64,000 nt of DNA, taken from contig JAHDKO010000015.1 in the NCBI GenBank assembly GCA_018436855.1, positions 149,982 to 213,981 of the forward strand, read 5' to 3'. This document shows positions 26,222-34,573 of the stretch, piece after piece (the first letter of the stretch is position 1; the number at the start of each line of letters is the position of its first letter). The notes beneath the pieces were generated by a model. It was not told the DNA's origin. It was given only the letters and a program-made list of their open reading frames with translations, and made no database searches. The DNA is from Deltaproteobacteria bacterium. Lineage in GTDB: Bacteria; Desulfobacterota; Desulfomonilia; UBA1062. Both the position numbers and the translations under genes were made by a program.

Positions 26222-27733
26222 ATGGGTATTTCCAGTTCACTGTTTTCCGGAATCAGCGGTCTTTCCACCCATGGCAACGCCATGAGCGTGATCGGCGACA
26301 ACATAGCGAACGTCAACACGATCGGGTTCAAGTCCAGCAGGACCACCTTCGAGGACGTGCTTTCCCAGTCGGTGTCAACGGCGTCGGGTTCATCCCAGAT
26401 CGGCCGGGGCACGGCCCTGAGCGATGTCGACACCCTGTTCCAGCAGGGCTCCTTCGAGTCGACCTCGAACCCGACCGACCTGGCTATCGGCGGCAACGGC
26501 TTCTTCATCATATCCCCCCAGGGAAGCCAGACCGAGTACTACACCCGGGCCGGCCAGTTCCGCTTCAATTCCGACGGGTATTTCGTGAACCCGGCAGGAT
26601 ACGTGGCGCGGGGATGGGCACTGGACGACAACGGGACCGACCAGGGCACGCTGACGGATATCCAGCTCAGCGCATTCACCTCCCCGCCCGAGGCCACGGA
26701 GGACATCACCGCCATCACGAATCTGGATTCCACCGACACGTCGAACTCCGACAGCCTGTTTGGAGCATGGGACGCCACAGCCACCGAGCCCATCGGTGAT
26801 ACCGCCTATGGATATCAGACCGCCATCCGGGTCTACGACGCCCTGGGCAACTCCCATGACGTGACCATCTACTACGACAAGATCAACGCCGCCAGCGAGT
26901 ACAATGACGGGACCGTGGATCTCGACAATACCTGGGAATATATCATTGCATGCAATCCTGCGGCAGATGAGCGGCCCGGGTTTGCCGGAGAGGCCGAGCA
27001 GGGGATTCTCATGCGGGGCACCATGACATACGATTCCTCCAGCGGTGCACTGGATACGTTAACCTCCTTTGTCTGCGACCCCGCCGCCGATCCCTCCGTG
27101 GCGGCCAACTGGACCACGGCCGCCTGGTCGCCCGAAGGATACCCGATATGCACGGCGAACTTCGTGACCGGCGTCGATCAGGAGATATCCCTGCAGTTCG
27201 GCACCCGGAGCACCAATGCCGCCTGGACCACCGGCGCGGGAATCGCCGATGACGTGGGCGACATCGCCGGAGGGGCCACGCTTCCCACCTCTTCGTGGGA
27301 ACCCCAGGCCCTGACCTCCACCCAGTATGCGTCCGCCTCCACCACGGTCTACCAGACCCAGGACGGATACGGCACCGGCTTCCTGGAGAACATCTCCGTG
27401 GACACGGACGGAGTCATGGTGGGTCACTACAGCAACGGCCAGATCCTCTACCTCTACCGCGTGGGCCTTGCCAAGTTCAATAACGACCAGGCCCTGAACA
27501 AGGTGGGCGGCAATCTCTGGGCCGCAACCCGGGCCTCGGGTGACGCAATTACGGGCCACCCCGGCGAAAACGGCCTGGGCAGGATCGCGCCCAACTCCCT
27601 TGAGCAGTCCAACGTGGACATCGCCTCCGAGTTCGTCAAGATGATCACCACCCAGCGGGGATTCCAGGCAAACTCCAGGATCATCACCACCACCGACGAC
27701 ATGCTCCAGGAGCTCATCAACCTGAAGCGCTAA
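26222..27733 (+). CDS. flgE: Flagellar hook protein FlgE
   Basis: FlgE is the structural subunit of the hook. Family features: MGISSSLFSGISGLSTHGNA at the start, the Flg_bb_rod motif DNIANVNTIGFKSSRTTFED, DLAIGGNGFFIIS, ARGWALDD-type hook domains, and the C-terminal IASEFVKMITTQRGFQANSR that forms the terminal coiled coil. The 503-residue size is typical for proteobacteria with an inserted outer domain (about 150-340). AAGGAGGG precedes the ATG. It ends the first flagellar operon. Confidence 0.96.
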   Translation: MGISSSLFSGISGLSTHGNAMSVIGDNIANVNTIGFKSSRTTFEDVLSQSVSTASGSSQIGRGTALSDVDTLFQQGSFESTSNPTDLAIGGNGFFIISPQGSQTEYYTRAGQFRFNSDGYFVNPAGYVARGWALDDNGTDQGTLTDIQLSAFTSPPEATEDITAITNLDSTDTSNSDSLFGAWDATATEPIGDTAYGYQTAIRVYDALGNSHDVTIYYDKINAASEYNDGTVDLDNTWEYIIACNPAADERPGFAGEAEQGILMRGTMTYDSSSGALDTLTSFVCDPAADPSVAANWTTAAWSPEGYPICTANFVTGVDQEISLQFGTRSTNAAWTTGAGIADDVGDIAGGATLPTSSWEPQALTSTQYASASTTVYQTQDGYGTGFLENISVDTDGVMVGHYSNGQILYLYRVGLAKFNNDQALNKVGGNLWAATRASGDAITGHPGENGLGRIAPNSLEQSNVDIASEFVKMITTQRGFQANSRIITTTDDMLQELINLKR

Positions 27734-27755
27734 GCCTAAAAAAAATATTCTTTCA

Positions 27756-27791
27756 GATGCACCTGGGTGTCTCTTGGCATCCAGGTGCATC
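27756..27791. terminator. Stem-loop between flgE and motA
   Basis: GATGCACCTGG (27756-27766) pairs perfectly with CCAGGTGCATC (27781-27791) around a 14-base loop, 23 bases after the flgE stop. There is no T-run on the plus strand side; on the minus side an A/T-rich run begins about 10 bases away. It may act as a factor-assisted terminator or an mRNA 3' end stabiliser. Confidence 0.5.
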
Positions 27792-27889
27792 GAAAGCGTC
27801 AAATTAATGACTTATCCTGCCAGGGACATCCCGGTTCATCAATCCTGCAACATTATGAAATAAAACAATATTTACCAAAATCCCCACAA

Positions 27890-27905
27890 TGGCATATCCC
27901 TTGCT
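27890..27905 (+). promoter_or_regulatory. Sigma-54 (-24/-12) promoter of the motA-fliR operon
   Basis: TGGCAT (27890-27895), five bases, then TTGCT (27901-27905). It differs from the consensus only at the last base of the -24 box. It is 40 bases before the motA ATG and after the flgE stem-loop, so the stator/export genes appear to have their own sigma-54 promoter. Confidence 0.75.
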
Positions 27906-27944
27906 CATTCCTGAAGCGAGATCAATTTCGCTGAAGGGGCATAT

Positions 27945-28721
27945 ATGGATATTGCAACCGTCATCGGTGTCGTCTTTGCCTTTGGAATGGTCCTCATGGG
28001 GATCATGTCCGGAGGCCCGCTGACCCTGTTCGTGAACGTACCGAGTCTGCTCATCGTTATCGGGGGTACCTTCGGCATCATCTTCATCAATTATCCCCTG
28101 CGTGAGGTGCTCGGCCTTGCCGGTGTGGTAAAGAACGTGTTCTTCACCCAGCCGCGGGACGCAAAGGGTCTCATTCCCACCTTTGTGGACTATGCCACCC
28201 GGGCGAGGAGGGAAGGTATCCTGGCACTGGAGAGCGCGGCGAACGAGCTGGAAGACCCGTTCTTCAAGCAGGGGCTCGAGCTGGTTATCGACGGCCTGGA
28301 GCCGCAGTCCATCCGGGAGATCCTGGAGACCGAGATCGAGCACCTGGAACGGCGGCACACCAAGGGCGCGGATATCCTCAACGGCCTGGGAACCTTTGCA
28401 CCTGCCATGGGAATGGTCGGCACCCTGATCGGGCTCGTCCAGATGCTCCAGTCCATGTCCGACCCCTCGTCCATCGGACCCGCCATGGCGGTGGCTCTGA
28501 TCACCACCTTCTACGGCTCCATCATGGCGAACATGATCGCACTGCCCATGGCCGGGAAGCTCGCCATGCGCTCGAAAGAGGAATCGCTGGAAAAGGGGAT
28601 GATCATCGAGGGGATCATGTCCATCTCGGCAGGGGACAACCCGAGGATCGTGGAGAGAAAACTTCATTCCTACCTCTCTCCGAGCCTGCGGGAGGCCTCG
28701 GGCGGACGTCGCGGAGAATAG
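27945..28721 (+). CDS. motA: Flagellar stator protein MotA
   Basis: MotA forms the outer ring of the ion-driven stator. The 258-residue protein has four membrane helices (about 3-22, 31-50, 149-170 and 183-203). Signatures: PSLLIVIGGTFGIIFINYPL, ILNGLGTFAPAMGMVGTLIG and IMANMIALPMAGKLAMRS. The cytoplasmic loop (residues 55-145) carries charged residues expected to contact FliG. It is followed 1 base later by the first motB-like gene. Confidence 0.94.
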   Translation: MDIATVIGVVFAFGMVLMGIMSGGPLTLFVNVPSLLIVIGGTFGIIFINYPLREVLGLAGVVKNVFFTQPRDAKGLIPTFVDYATRARREGILALESAANELEDPFFKQGLELVIDGLEPQSIREILETEIEHLERRHTKGADILNGLGTFAPAMGMVGTLIGLVQMLQSMSDPSSIGPAMAVALITTFYGSIMANMIALPMAGKLAMRSKEESLEKGMIIEGIMSISAGDNPRIVERKLHSYLSPSLREASGGRRGE

Positions 28722-28722
28722 C

Positions 28723-29511
28723 ATGGCCCGGAAGAAACGAATATATGTGGAGCCGAAGCAGGATACCGGGATATTCCTGTATACCTCGCTCATGCTCATC
28801 CTTCTGACCTTCTTTATCGTGCTCTGCTCCATGGGCGTGCAGGACGAGCGCAAGCAGCGGCTGGCCATGAACTCCCTCATGGGGAGCTTCGGCATCCTCC
28901 CCAGCGGAAGGAGCTCCTATCAGAATCCGGGAGGCGCCGATCTTCTCCCCCAGGCGGCGCCCTTGAGAGAACAGATCATGCAGATCAGGAAGATCCGCTC
29001 AACTCTCTCGGAAAACGGCATCATAAGCGGAGCAGCAGTGTCGGAAGGAGTTCTGGGCGTCACCATTACCCTGAAGTCCAATCTCCTGTTCAAGCCGGGA
29101 ACCGATGAGTTTGCCCCCGAGAGTGCGCCAACCCTCGACACCCTGGCCGGGGTGCTCTCGAGCATGGACAATCCCGTAATTATTACCGGCCATACCGATT
29201 CCATCCCCTATGAAGGCCCTCCCTTTTACTCCAACTGGGCACTCTCCGCCGCGCGGGCAATCGCCGTGGTGAATTATCTCGCCGGCAGAGGCATAGACCA
29301 TGAGCGGCTCGCCGCCTACGGGTTGGCCGCCCAGAGGCCGATGACCTCCAACAGCGATGCGTATGGCAGGGCCCTGAACCGAAGAGTGGAGATCACGATT
29401 CTGGGAGATATCCGGAGCTCGGTGAGCCTCAAAGGCCTGGACGCACCCGCAGAAGAACCCACCGGTACCCTCCGGTACAAAGGGTACGACTTTAAGCTGG
29501 ATGAATGGTGA
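28723..29511 (+). CDS. MotB-like OmpA-domain protein lacking the ion-carrying Asp
   Basis: The 262-residue protein has a MotB layout: short N-terminus, one membrane helix (about 17-38, FLYTSLMLILLTFFIVLCSM), a linker, and an OmpA/MotB peptidoglycan-binding domain (IITGHTDSIPYEGPP, LSAARAIAVVNYL, ALNRRVEITIL). Aligned on LLxTFF with the next gene, the position of the essential proton/sodium-carrying Asp is Ser or Thr. It therefore cannot conduct ions by the known mechanism alone and may pair with the next MotB in a mixed stator. The stop overlaps the next start by one base. Confidence 0.85.
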   Translation: MARKKRIYVEPKQDTGIFLYTSLMLILLTFFIVLCSMGVQDERKQRLAMNSLMGSFGILPSGRSSYQNPGGADLLPQAAPLREQIMQIRKIRSTLSENGIISGAAVSEGVLGVTITLKSNLLFKPGTDEFAPESAPTLDTLAGVLSSMDNPVIITGHTDSIPYEGPPFYSNWALSAARAIAVVNYLAGRGIDHERLAAYGLAAQRPMTSNSDAYGRALNRRVEITILGDIRSSVSLKGLDAPAEEPTGTLRYKGYDFKLDEW

Positions 29512-30233
29512 TGGCGAAGAAAGATAAAAATATCGAATACATCCTGCTCCCGAGCAGGACCCAGTGGATGGTCACGTTCTCCGACATGATCACCCTGCTC
29601 ATCACCTTTTTCGTCCTGCTCATATCCATGTCTTCCATGGACTCGAGAAGCATGAAGGATCTCTTCGGCTTTTTCAACCAGGCCATGGGGCCGCTCGAGT
29701 TTGCCCAGGAGCAGGAAGTGAAGGGCATGCCCACACTCCTCGAGACCGTTCCCCCCCGGGTGTTCTACGACACTACCAACCTGAGCCGCAGCATCCTGAA
29801 CAACCTGGAGAGCAAGGGTGTCGGAGGGCTCAGGGGTATGGGCGAGGATATGTTCGAGGTGAGGCAGAACAGCCGCGGACTTGCCGTCATGATCAATGGA
29901 GATGTACTCTTCAACGAGGGCTCCCACGAGCTGAAGGAGGAGGCCCTGCCCATTCTCCAGAGCATTGCACAGAGCGTGCACAACGCCGATTCGACCATCT
30001 CGGTCGAGGGCCACACCGACGACCGGGGCGGCACGGCGGCCCAGCAGTACCGGCTTTCCATGCGGAGGGCCGGCAGCGTGCTCGACTACTTCGTCTACAC
30101 GGCGGGCATGAGCCCGACCAGGTTCGCTCTTGCAGGATACGGCTCCTCCCGGCCGGTTGAATCGAACGACACCGAGCAGGGCCGCAAAAAAAACCGGCGG
30201 GTGGAGATCGTTCTTTTAAAAGATCAGTTATAG
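29511..30233 (+). CDS. motB: Flagellar stator protein MotB
   Basis: MotB couples ion flow to torque and anchors the stator to peptidoglycan. The membrane helix includes WMVTFSDMITLLITFFVLL with the expected Asp near residue 22. The OmpA-like domain has VEGHTDDRGGTAAQQYRLS and GYGSSRPVESNDTEQGRKKN, with RRVEIVLL at the end. It is 240 residues. ATGs at 29505 and 29511 are both possible; 29511 overlaps the previous stop. This is the second of two tandem motB-type genes. Confidence 0.9.
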   Translation: MAKKDKNIEYILLPSRTQWMVTFSDMITLLITFFVLLISMSSMDSRSMKDLFGFFNQAMGPLEFAQEQEVKGMPTLLETVPPRVFYDTTNLSRSILNNLESKGVGGLRGMGEDMFEVRQNSRGLAVMINGDVLFNEGSHELKEEALPILQSIAQSVHNADSTISVEGHTDDRGGTAAQQYRLSMRRAGSVLDYFVYTAGMSPTRFALAGYGSSRPVESNDTEQGRKKNRRVEIVLLKDQL

Positions 30234-30242
30234 GAGGATCAT

Positions 30243-30770
30243 ATGGCGGAAGAAAAGAGTGAGGTAAGAGAATCTGCGGCAGGGGAGAGAAAGAAGAAGT
30301 CCCCGATGCTCATGATAGCGATCGTTCTCGTTCTCCTGGTGATCGTCGCAGGCGGTGCCGCCGGTTATTTCCTTCTGGCGGCGAAAACGGAAGATGCCCG
30401 GCAGGGAGCAGCTCCTCAGGCAACTGCCCCGCAGACCCAGGCCCAGGGATATGCCGCGGGCGGTCTGTCCGGTCCCATGAGGCCCATGGATTCCTTCATC
30501 GTGAACCTCACCGATGCCCAGGGCACGCGCTATCTCAAGGTGACCATGCAGCTGGAGATGAGCCACGAGATGCTCGCTGCAGAGATCGACCAGAGGCTGC
30601 CGCAGATCAGAGACGAGGTCATTACCCTGCTCTCCAGCAAGTCGTTCGACGATGTCTCCACCATAGCGGGCAAACGGGCCCTCAAGCGGGGTATTTTGAA
30701 CAGCATGAACAAATACCTGACCACCGGCAAGGTGCTCAACGTGTACTTTTCCGAGTTCGTCGTGCAGTAA
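30243..30770 (+). CDS. fliL: Flagellar basal body protein FliL
   Basis: FliL surrounds and stabilises stators. The 175-residue protein has a charged cytoplasmic start, one membrane helix (about 21-45, LMIAIVLVLLVIVAGGAAGY), an Ala/Gln/Pro-rich linker and the periplasmic FliL domain (DSFIVNLTDAQGTRYLKVTM, YLTTGKVLNVYFSEFVVQ). AGGAGG lies upstream of ATG 30243. Its position directly after motB and before fliM is typical. Confidence 0.93.
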   Translation: MAEEKSEVRESAAGERKKKSPMLMIAIVLVLLVIVAGGAAGYFLLAAKTEDARQGAAPQATAPQTQAQGYAAGGLSGPMRPMDSFIVNLTDAQGTRYLKVTMQLEMSHEMLAAEIDQRLPQIRDEVITLLSSKSFDDVSTIAGKRALKRGILNSMNKYLTTGKVLNVYFSEFVVQ

Positions 30771-30779
30771 GGAGAAGGT

Positions 30780-31772
30780 ATGGGCCAGATACTGAGCCAG
30801 GAAGAGGTCGATGCCCTGTTGAAGGGCGTTGTCGGCGGGGATATCGAGACCGAGTCCGACATGCGTGCATCCGGGGATGCAGGCGACTTCCAGAAATATG
30901 ATTTTGCAGCCCAGGACAAGGTCATCCGTGGCAGGATGCCCACCCTGGACGCCATCAACGACCGGTTTGCGCGGTTTTTCCGGAACACCCTCTCGGGTCT
31001 GCTCCGCAGAATGATCGACGTGACGCCGGTGTCGATCGACACGCTCAAGTTCGGGAATTTCATGCGGTCGCTGCCGGTGCCTTCCAGCATTCATATCATC
31101 CACGTAGACCCGCTTCGGGGCAACGCCATGGTGGTGCTGGAGACCAAGCTCGTGTTCGCCCTCGTCGACAGCTTCTTCGGCGGCAGGGGGGCGGGAGCCA
31201 TGAAGGTGGAGGGCAGGGAGTTCACCCCGATCGAGCAGCACATGCTCTACAAGGTCGTCTCCGCGGCCATCAAGGAACTGGAACTGTCCTGGCAGCCTGT
31301 ATACGAGCTCACGTTCGAATATGTGAGGGGCGAGATGAACCCCCAGTTCGCCGGGATCATTCCCAATGACGACGTGCTCATCGTGGTGCAGTTTGATATC
31401 GAGATGGAGGAGATGAGCGGAAACATCATGATCTGTATTCCCTACATGCTCATCGAACCCATTCGCGACAGGCTCTATGCCAGCTTCCACACCGAAGAGA
31501 AGACGAATATCGACTCCGCGTGGGTCAGCCGCTTCAAGCACGAGCTCATGGGCGTCTATGTGGACCTGTCGGTGGAGCTGGGAAAGACCAGCATCACCTC
31601 GCGCGAGCTCGTGTCGCTCAAAAAAGGCGATATCCTGGTGCTCGAAAAGGATGTTGCCGACGAGATGGTCGTCATGGTGCAGAACCTGCCCAAATATTAT
31701 GCACGGCCGGGAAAGATCAAGGATAATATGGCGGTGGACATCGCGAGCCTCGTGGACAAGCAGCTCTACTGA
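30780..31772 (+). CDS. fliM: Flagellar motor switch protein FliM
   Basis: FliM is a C-ring component that receives CheY-P. The N-terminus MGQILSQEEVDALLKGV is the conserved CheY-P binding peptide. The middle CheC-like domain includes GNAMVVLETKLVFALVDSFF and GRGAGAMKVEGREFTPIEQ; the SpoA domain is at the C-terminus (LVSLKKGDILVLEKDVAD). 330 residues, AAGGAG before the ATG. It forms the switch with the adjacent FliN. Confidence 0.96.
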   Translation: MGQILSQEEVDALLKGVVGGDIETESDMRASGDAGDFQKYDFAAQDKVIRGRMPTLDAINDRFARFFRNTLSGLLRRMIDVTPVSIDTLKFGNFMRSLPVPSSIHIIHVDPLRGNAMVVLETKLVFALVDSFFGGRGAGAMKVEGREFTPIEQHMLYKVVSAAIKELELSWQPVYELTFEYVRGEMNPQFAGIIPNDDVLIVVQFDIEMEEMSGNIMICIPYMLIEPIRDRLYASFHTEEKTNIDSAWVSRFKHELMGVYVDLSVELGKTSITSRELVSLKKGDILVLEKDVADEMVVMVQNLPKYYARPGKIKDNMAVDIASLVDKQLY

Positions 31773-31783
31773 AGGAGGAATCC

Positions 31784-32311
31784 ATGGCTGATGAGGAAAA
31801 GGAATCCATGAAGGAAAATGAGACCAAGGGGGGAGGCGAGCTCTCCCAGGAAGACATCGACAAGCTCATGTCAGGCGGCGCAGATGCACCGGACGACAAG
31901 GAGAATAAGGATTCCGGTCAGGATGAGCTCGCTGAAGACTGGGAGCGGGCACTGGAGGCGGGCGAAGATATCGAGGAAGGCAAGCCGCTTGGTCGCTCCG
32001 CCGCCAAGGCGCAGTTCGAGGAGCTTCAGGAGAGCAGGCCCTCGGGGCATCCTGCCGAGCTGGACTTCATCCTGGATATTCCGCTGGAGGTCACGGTGGA
32101 AATGGGCAGGACGAGGATGCTGATCAACGATCTCCTGCAGCTGGGTCAGGGCTCGGTCATCGAGCTGAACCGGCTGGCGGGAGAACCGCTCGACATCCTC
32201 GTGAACAACAAGCTCGTGGCCCGGGGCGAGGTCGTGGTGGTGGGCGAGAAGTTCGGGATCCGGCTCACCGATATCGTCAGCCCCATGGAGCGGGTGAAGA
32301 GACTGCGATGA
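31784..32311 (+). CDS. fliN: Flagellar motor switch protein FliN
   Basis: The C-terminal ~80 residues are a SpoA domain with FILDIPLEVTVEMGRTRM, DLLQLGQGSVIELNRLAGE and VVVGEKFGIRLTDIVSP. The ~90-residue N-terminal extension is acidic and includes LSQEDIDKLMSGG, a FliM-type EIDxLL peptide, which in some bacteria lets FliN bind CheY-P or FliH. The 175-residue size is longer than E. coli FliN. GAAGGAGG precedes the ATG, and the end overlaps fliO by 4 bases. Confidence 0.93.
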   Translation: MADEEKESMKENETKGGGELSQEDIDKLMSGGADAPDDKENKDSGQDELAEDWERALEAGEDIEEGKPLGRSAAKAQFEELQESRPSGHPAELDFILDIPLEVTVEMGRTRMLINDLLQLGQGSVIELNRLAGEPLDILVNNKLVARGEVVVVGEKFGIRLTDIVSPMERVKRLR

Positions 32312-32673
32312 AGAGACTCGGAGTCCTGCTCACTCTGCTTATGGTCCTGCTCGCGGCCGCAGGGCCGTCCCTGGCTGCGGACGGCTCCCCGGACGGCATG
32401 GGTTTCAGGACCCTCGCCGTGCTCGTGGGCGTCATCGTGGGCCTGTTCGCCCTGGCCTGGGCCGCAAAGAAGTACGGACCCTATGCACGGGTGAGGAAGA
32501 CTATCGGCCTGGACATCCTCGGGCAGGTGCCGGTGGGGCCCAGAGCCCACCTCACCATGGTCCGGGTGGGCAAGTCCATACTCCTGCTCGGGGTCACCCA
32601 GAACACCGTCTCCCTGATCAAGGACCTGGAGCAGGGGGATTTCGAGAAGGTCATCAGCGAAGTGGACGCGTGA
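32308..32673 (+). CDS. fliO: Flagellar export protein FliO
   Basis: FliO helps assemble the FliP ring. The 121-residue protein begins with a signal-like hydrophobic stretch (LLTLLMVLLAAAGPSLAAD), then a membrane helix (TLAVLVGVIVGLFALAWAAK), and a small SpoA-like domain (LGQVPVGPRAHLTMVRVGKS, LLLGVTQNTVSLI). Identity in the family is low, but the place between fliN and fliP is decisive. Start ATG overlaps the fliN stop (ATGA). Confidence 0.87.
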   Translation: MKRLGVLLTLLMVLLAAAGPSLAADGSPDGMGFRTLAVLVGVIVGLFALAWAAKKYGPYARVRKTIGLDILGQVPVGPRAHLTMVRVGKSILLLGVTQNTVSLIKDLEQGDFEKVISEVDA

Positions 32674-32689
32674 AGAAAAGAGGCCTGTC

Positions 32690-33445
32690 ATGAAGAAAAT
32701 CGCGCGGATCGCCGCGACGGCTGTCCTGCTGATCATGATCGCAACCGGTCTGCTCCATGCCCAGGGGGTGACCATTCCCAGCATCAGCCTCGGCGTCCAG
32801 GAGGCAGGCAGCCCCGACGACGTGGTCGGCGTCCTCCAGGTGCTCTTCATCCTGACCATTCTTGCCTTGGCGCCCTCCATCATGATCATGGTGACCGCCT
32901 TCACCCGGATCATCGTGGTGCTGGGGTTTCTCCGCCAGGCACTGGGCACGCAGCAGATGCCGCCCATGCAGGTTCTTACGGCCCTTGCCATTTTTTTGAC
33001 GTTCTTCATCATGGCACCAACGCTGCAGAAGATCAACGAACAGGCCTTGCAGCCCTATCAGAAGGGATACCTGTCCTTTACCCAGGCCCTGGATAATGCG
33101 GAGGCCCCTTTACGGGACTTCATGTTCAAGCAGACCAGGGAGAACGACCTCTCCCTGTTCATGAGCATCGCCGCGCAGGAAAAGCCCGCCAACAAGGACG
33201 AGGTGCCCACCCGGGCACTGATTCCCGCGTTCATGATCTCCGAGCTCAAGACCGCCTTCCAGATCGGGTTCATCCTGTTCATCCCCTTTCTCATCATCGA
33301 CATGGTCGTGGCGTCCATCCTCTTGTCCATGGGCATGATGATGCTGCCCCCCATCATGATCTCGCTGCCGTTCAAGATCATGCTCTTCGTGCTGGTGGAC
33401 GGATGGAGCCTGCTGATCGGGTCTATCGTGAGAGGGTTCCTCTGA
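32690..33445 (+). CDS. fliP: Flagellar export gate protein FliP
   Basis: FliP forms the core of the export gate with FliQ and FliR. The signal peptide (about 1-25) is followed by LQVLFILTILALAPSIMIMV, GFLRQALGTQQMPPMQVLTA and the C-terminal LIDMVVASILLSMGMMMLPP with PFKIMLFVLVDGW, all highly conserved. The 251-residue length is normal. Confidence 0.97.
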   Translation: MKKIARIAATAVLLIMIATGLLHAQGVTIPSISLGVQEAGSPDDVVGVLQVLFILTILALAPSIMIMVTAFTRIIVVLGFLRQALGTQQMPPMQVLTALAIFLTFFIMAPTLQKINEQALQPYQKGYLSFTQALDNAEAPLRDFMFKQTRENDLSLFMSIAAQEKPANKDEVPTRALIPAFMISELKTAFQIGFILFIPFLIIDMVVASILLSMGMMMLPPIMISLPFKIMLFVLVDGWSLLIGSIVRGFL

Positions 33446-33446
33446 T

Positions 33447-33716
33447 ATGACGCCGGAAACCATAACCACCATCATGTCGGAAGCCATCAAGGTCACCCTG
33501 CTCGTGGGCGCGCCCATGCTGCTGGTCGGGCTGTTCGTGGGCCTTGCCATCAGCGTGTTCTCTGCAGTCACCCAGATACAGGAGATGACGCTCACCTTCG
33601 TGCCCAAGATCGTGGTGGTGTTTCTCGCGCTGCTCTTCTCCCTGCCGTGGATCATCGAGAAGCTCACCACCTTCACCATCAATCTCTTCAGCAGTATTCC
33701 CCTGTTGGTCCGATGA
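33447..33716 (+). CDS. fliQ: Flagellar export gate protein FliQ
   Basis: An 89-residue protein with two membrane helices (about 17-38 and 51-70). It has MTPETITTIMSEAIKVTLLV at the start and AVTQIQEMTLTFVPKIVVVF in the middle, the FliQ signature. It starts 1 base after the fliP stop and overlaps fliR by 4 bases. Confidence 0.96.
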   Translation: MTPETITTIMSEAIKVTLLVGAPMLLVGLFVGLAISVFSAVTQIQEMTLTFVPKIVVVFLALLFSLPWIIEKLTTFTINLFSSIPLLVR

Positions 33717-34495
33717 ATGAGCTGCTGAACCTTGCATGGCAGGATATTCTCTCTTTTCTCTTTGTCTTTGTGCGCGTAGGGATCATCTTCGCACTGATTC
33801 CCTTCTTCAGCGCCGAGGTCATCGCCCGGCGCATAACCGCGATCATCGCCTTTTTCCTGAGCCTGGTGCTCGTGCCGGTGGTTCCTGCCGTGGAGATCGC
33901 CATGGAGAGCCTGAATGTCATCACCCTGACCGTTCTCCTGCTCCATGAGCTGCTCATCGGGCTGGGGCTTGGGCTGGCCGTCAACGTGATCTTCGCCGGC
34001 GTTCAGATCGCGGGCGAGCTCGCCGGATTCCAGATGGGCTTCGCCATCGTGAACATCGTCGACCCCATGACTGGCGTGGATGCCCCGGTCACCTCGAATC
34101 TGCTCTACATCGTGGCCTTTCTGCTCTTCCTTTCATTCGGCGGGCATCACATGCTCATCAAGGCACTGGTGGACAGCTACTACATCATCCCGGTGGAGGC
34201 CGGCTTTCCCGATCAGAAGTATCTCCTGGCGGTTCTGTCCTATGGTACCCGGATGTTCCTGATCGGGGTCAAGATGGCGGCCCCGGCCATCGGCGTGCTC
34301 CTGCTGCTCAACATCTCCTTTGCCCTGACGGCCCGGGCGATTCCGCAGATGAACGTGTTTCTCATGTCCTTCCCGCTGACCATTGCCATCGGCCTGTTCT
34401 TCATGATTGTGATCATCAGGATGATGCCGCCCTTCATGAACCGCGCCATCGGGGAGGCCTTCACCTTCGTGAAGTCGGCTATGCCGCTATTCTAA
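33713..34495 (+). CDS. fliR: Flagellar export gate protein FliR
   Basis: The 260-residue protein has about six membrane segments: SFLFVFVRVGIIFALIPFFS, a middle LHELLIGLGLGLAVNVIFAG, and FAGVQIAGELAGFQMGFAIV, followed by NIVDPMTGVDAPVTSNLLYI; these are FliR hallmarks. I use ATG 33713, which overlaps the fliQ stop (ATGA), instead of the longer in-frame opening inside fliQ. flhB and flhA, which usually follow, are absent; the next gene is an unrelated lipoprotein. Confidence 0.95.
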   Translation: MNELLNLAWQDILSFLFVFVRVGIIFALIPFFSAEVIARRITAIIAFFLSLVLVPVVPAVEIAMESLNVITLTVLLLHELLIGLGLGLAVNVIFAGVQIAGELAGFQMGFAIVNIVDPMTGVDAPVTSNLLYIVAFLLFLSFGGHHMLIKALVDSYYIIPVEAGFPDQKYLLAVLSYGTRMFLIGVKMAAPAIGVLLLLNISFALTARAIPQMNVFLMSFPLTIAIGLFFMIVIIRMMPPFMNRAIGEAFTFVKSAMPLF

Positions 34496-34573
34496 AAAAA
34501 CCGGACAGTCGATACCCGGGGCGGAAGGGTCGATACGCTTGAGAAAACCCTGCAACAGGCTATTGGGAATCCT

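Noticed and set aside
27756..27791. flgE-motA stem-loop as an attC site
   Set aside because: It is a simple perfect 11-bp stem without RYYYAAC/GTTRRRY cores and lies between flagellar genes.
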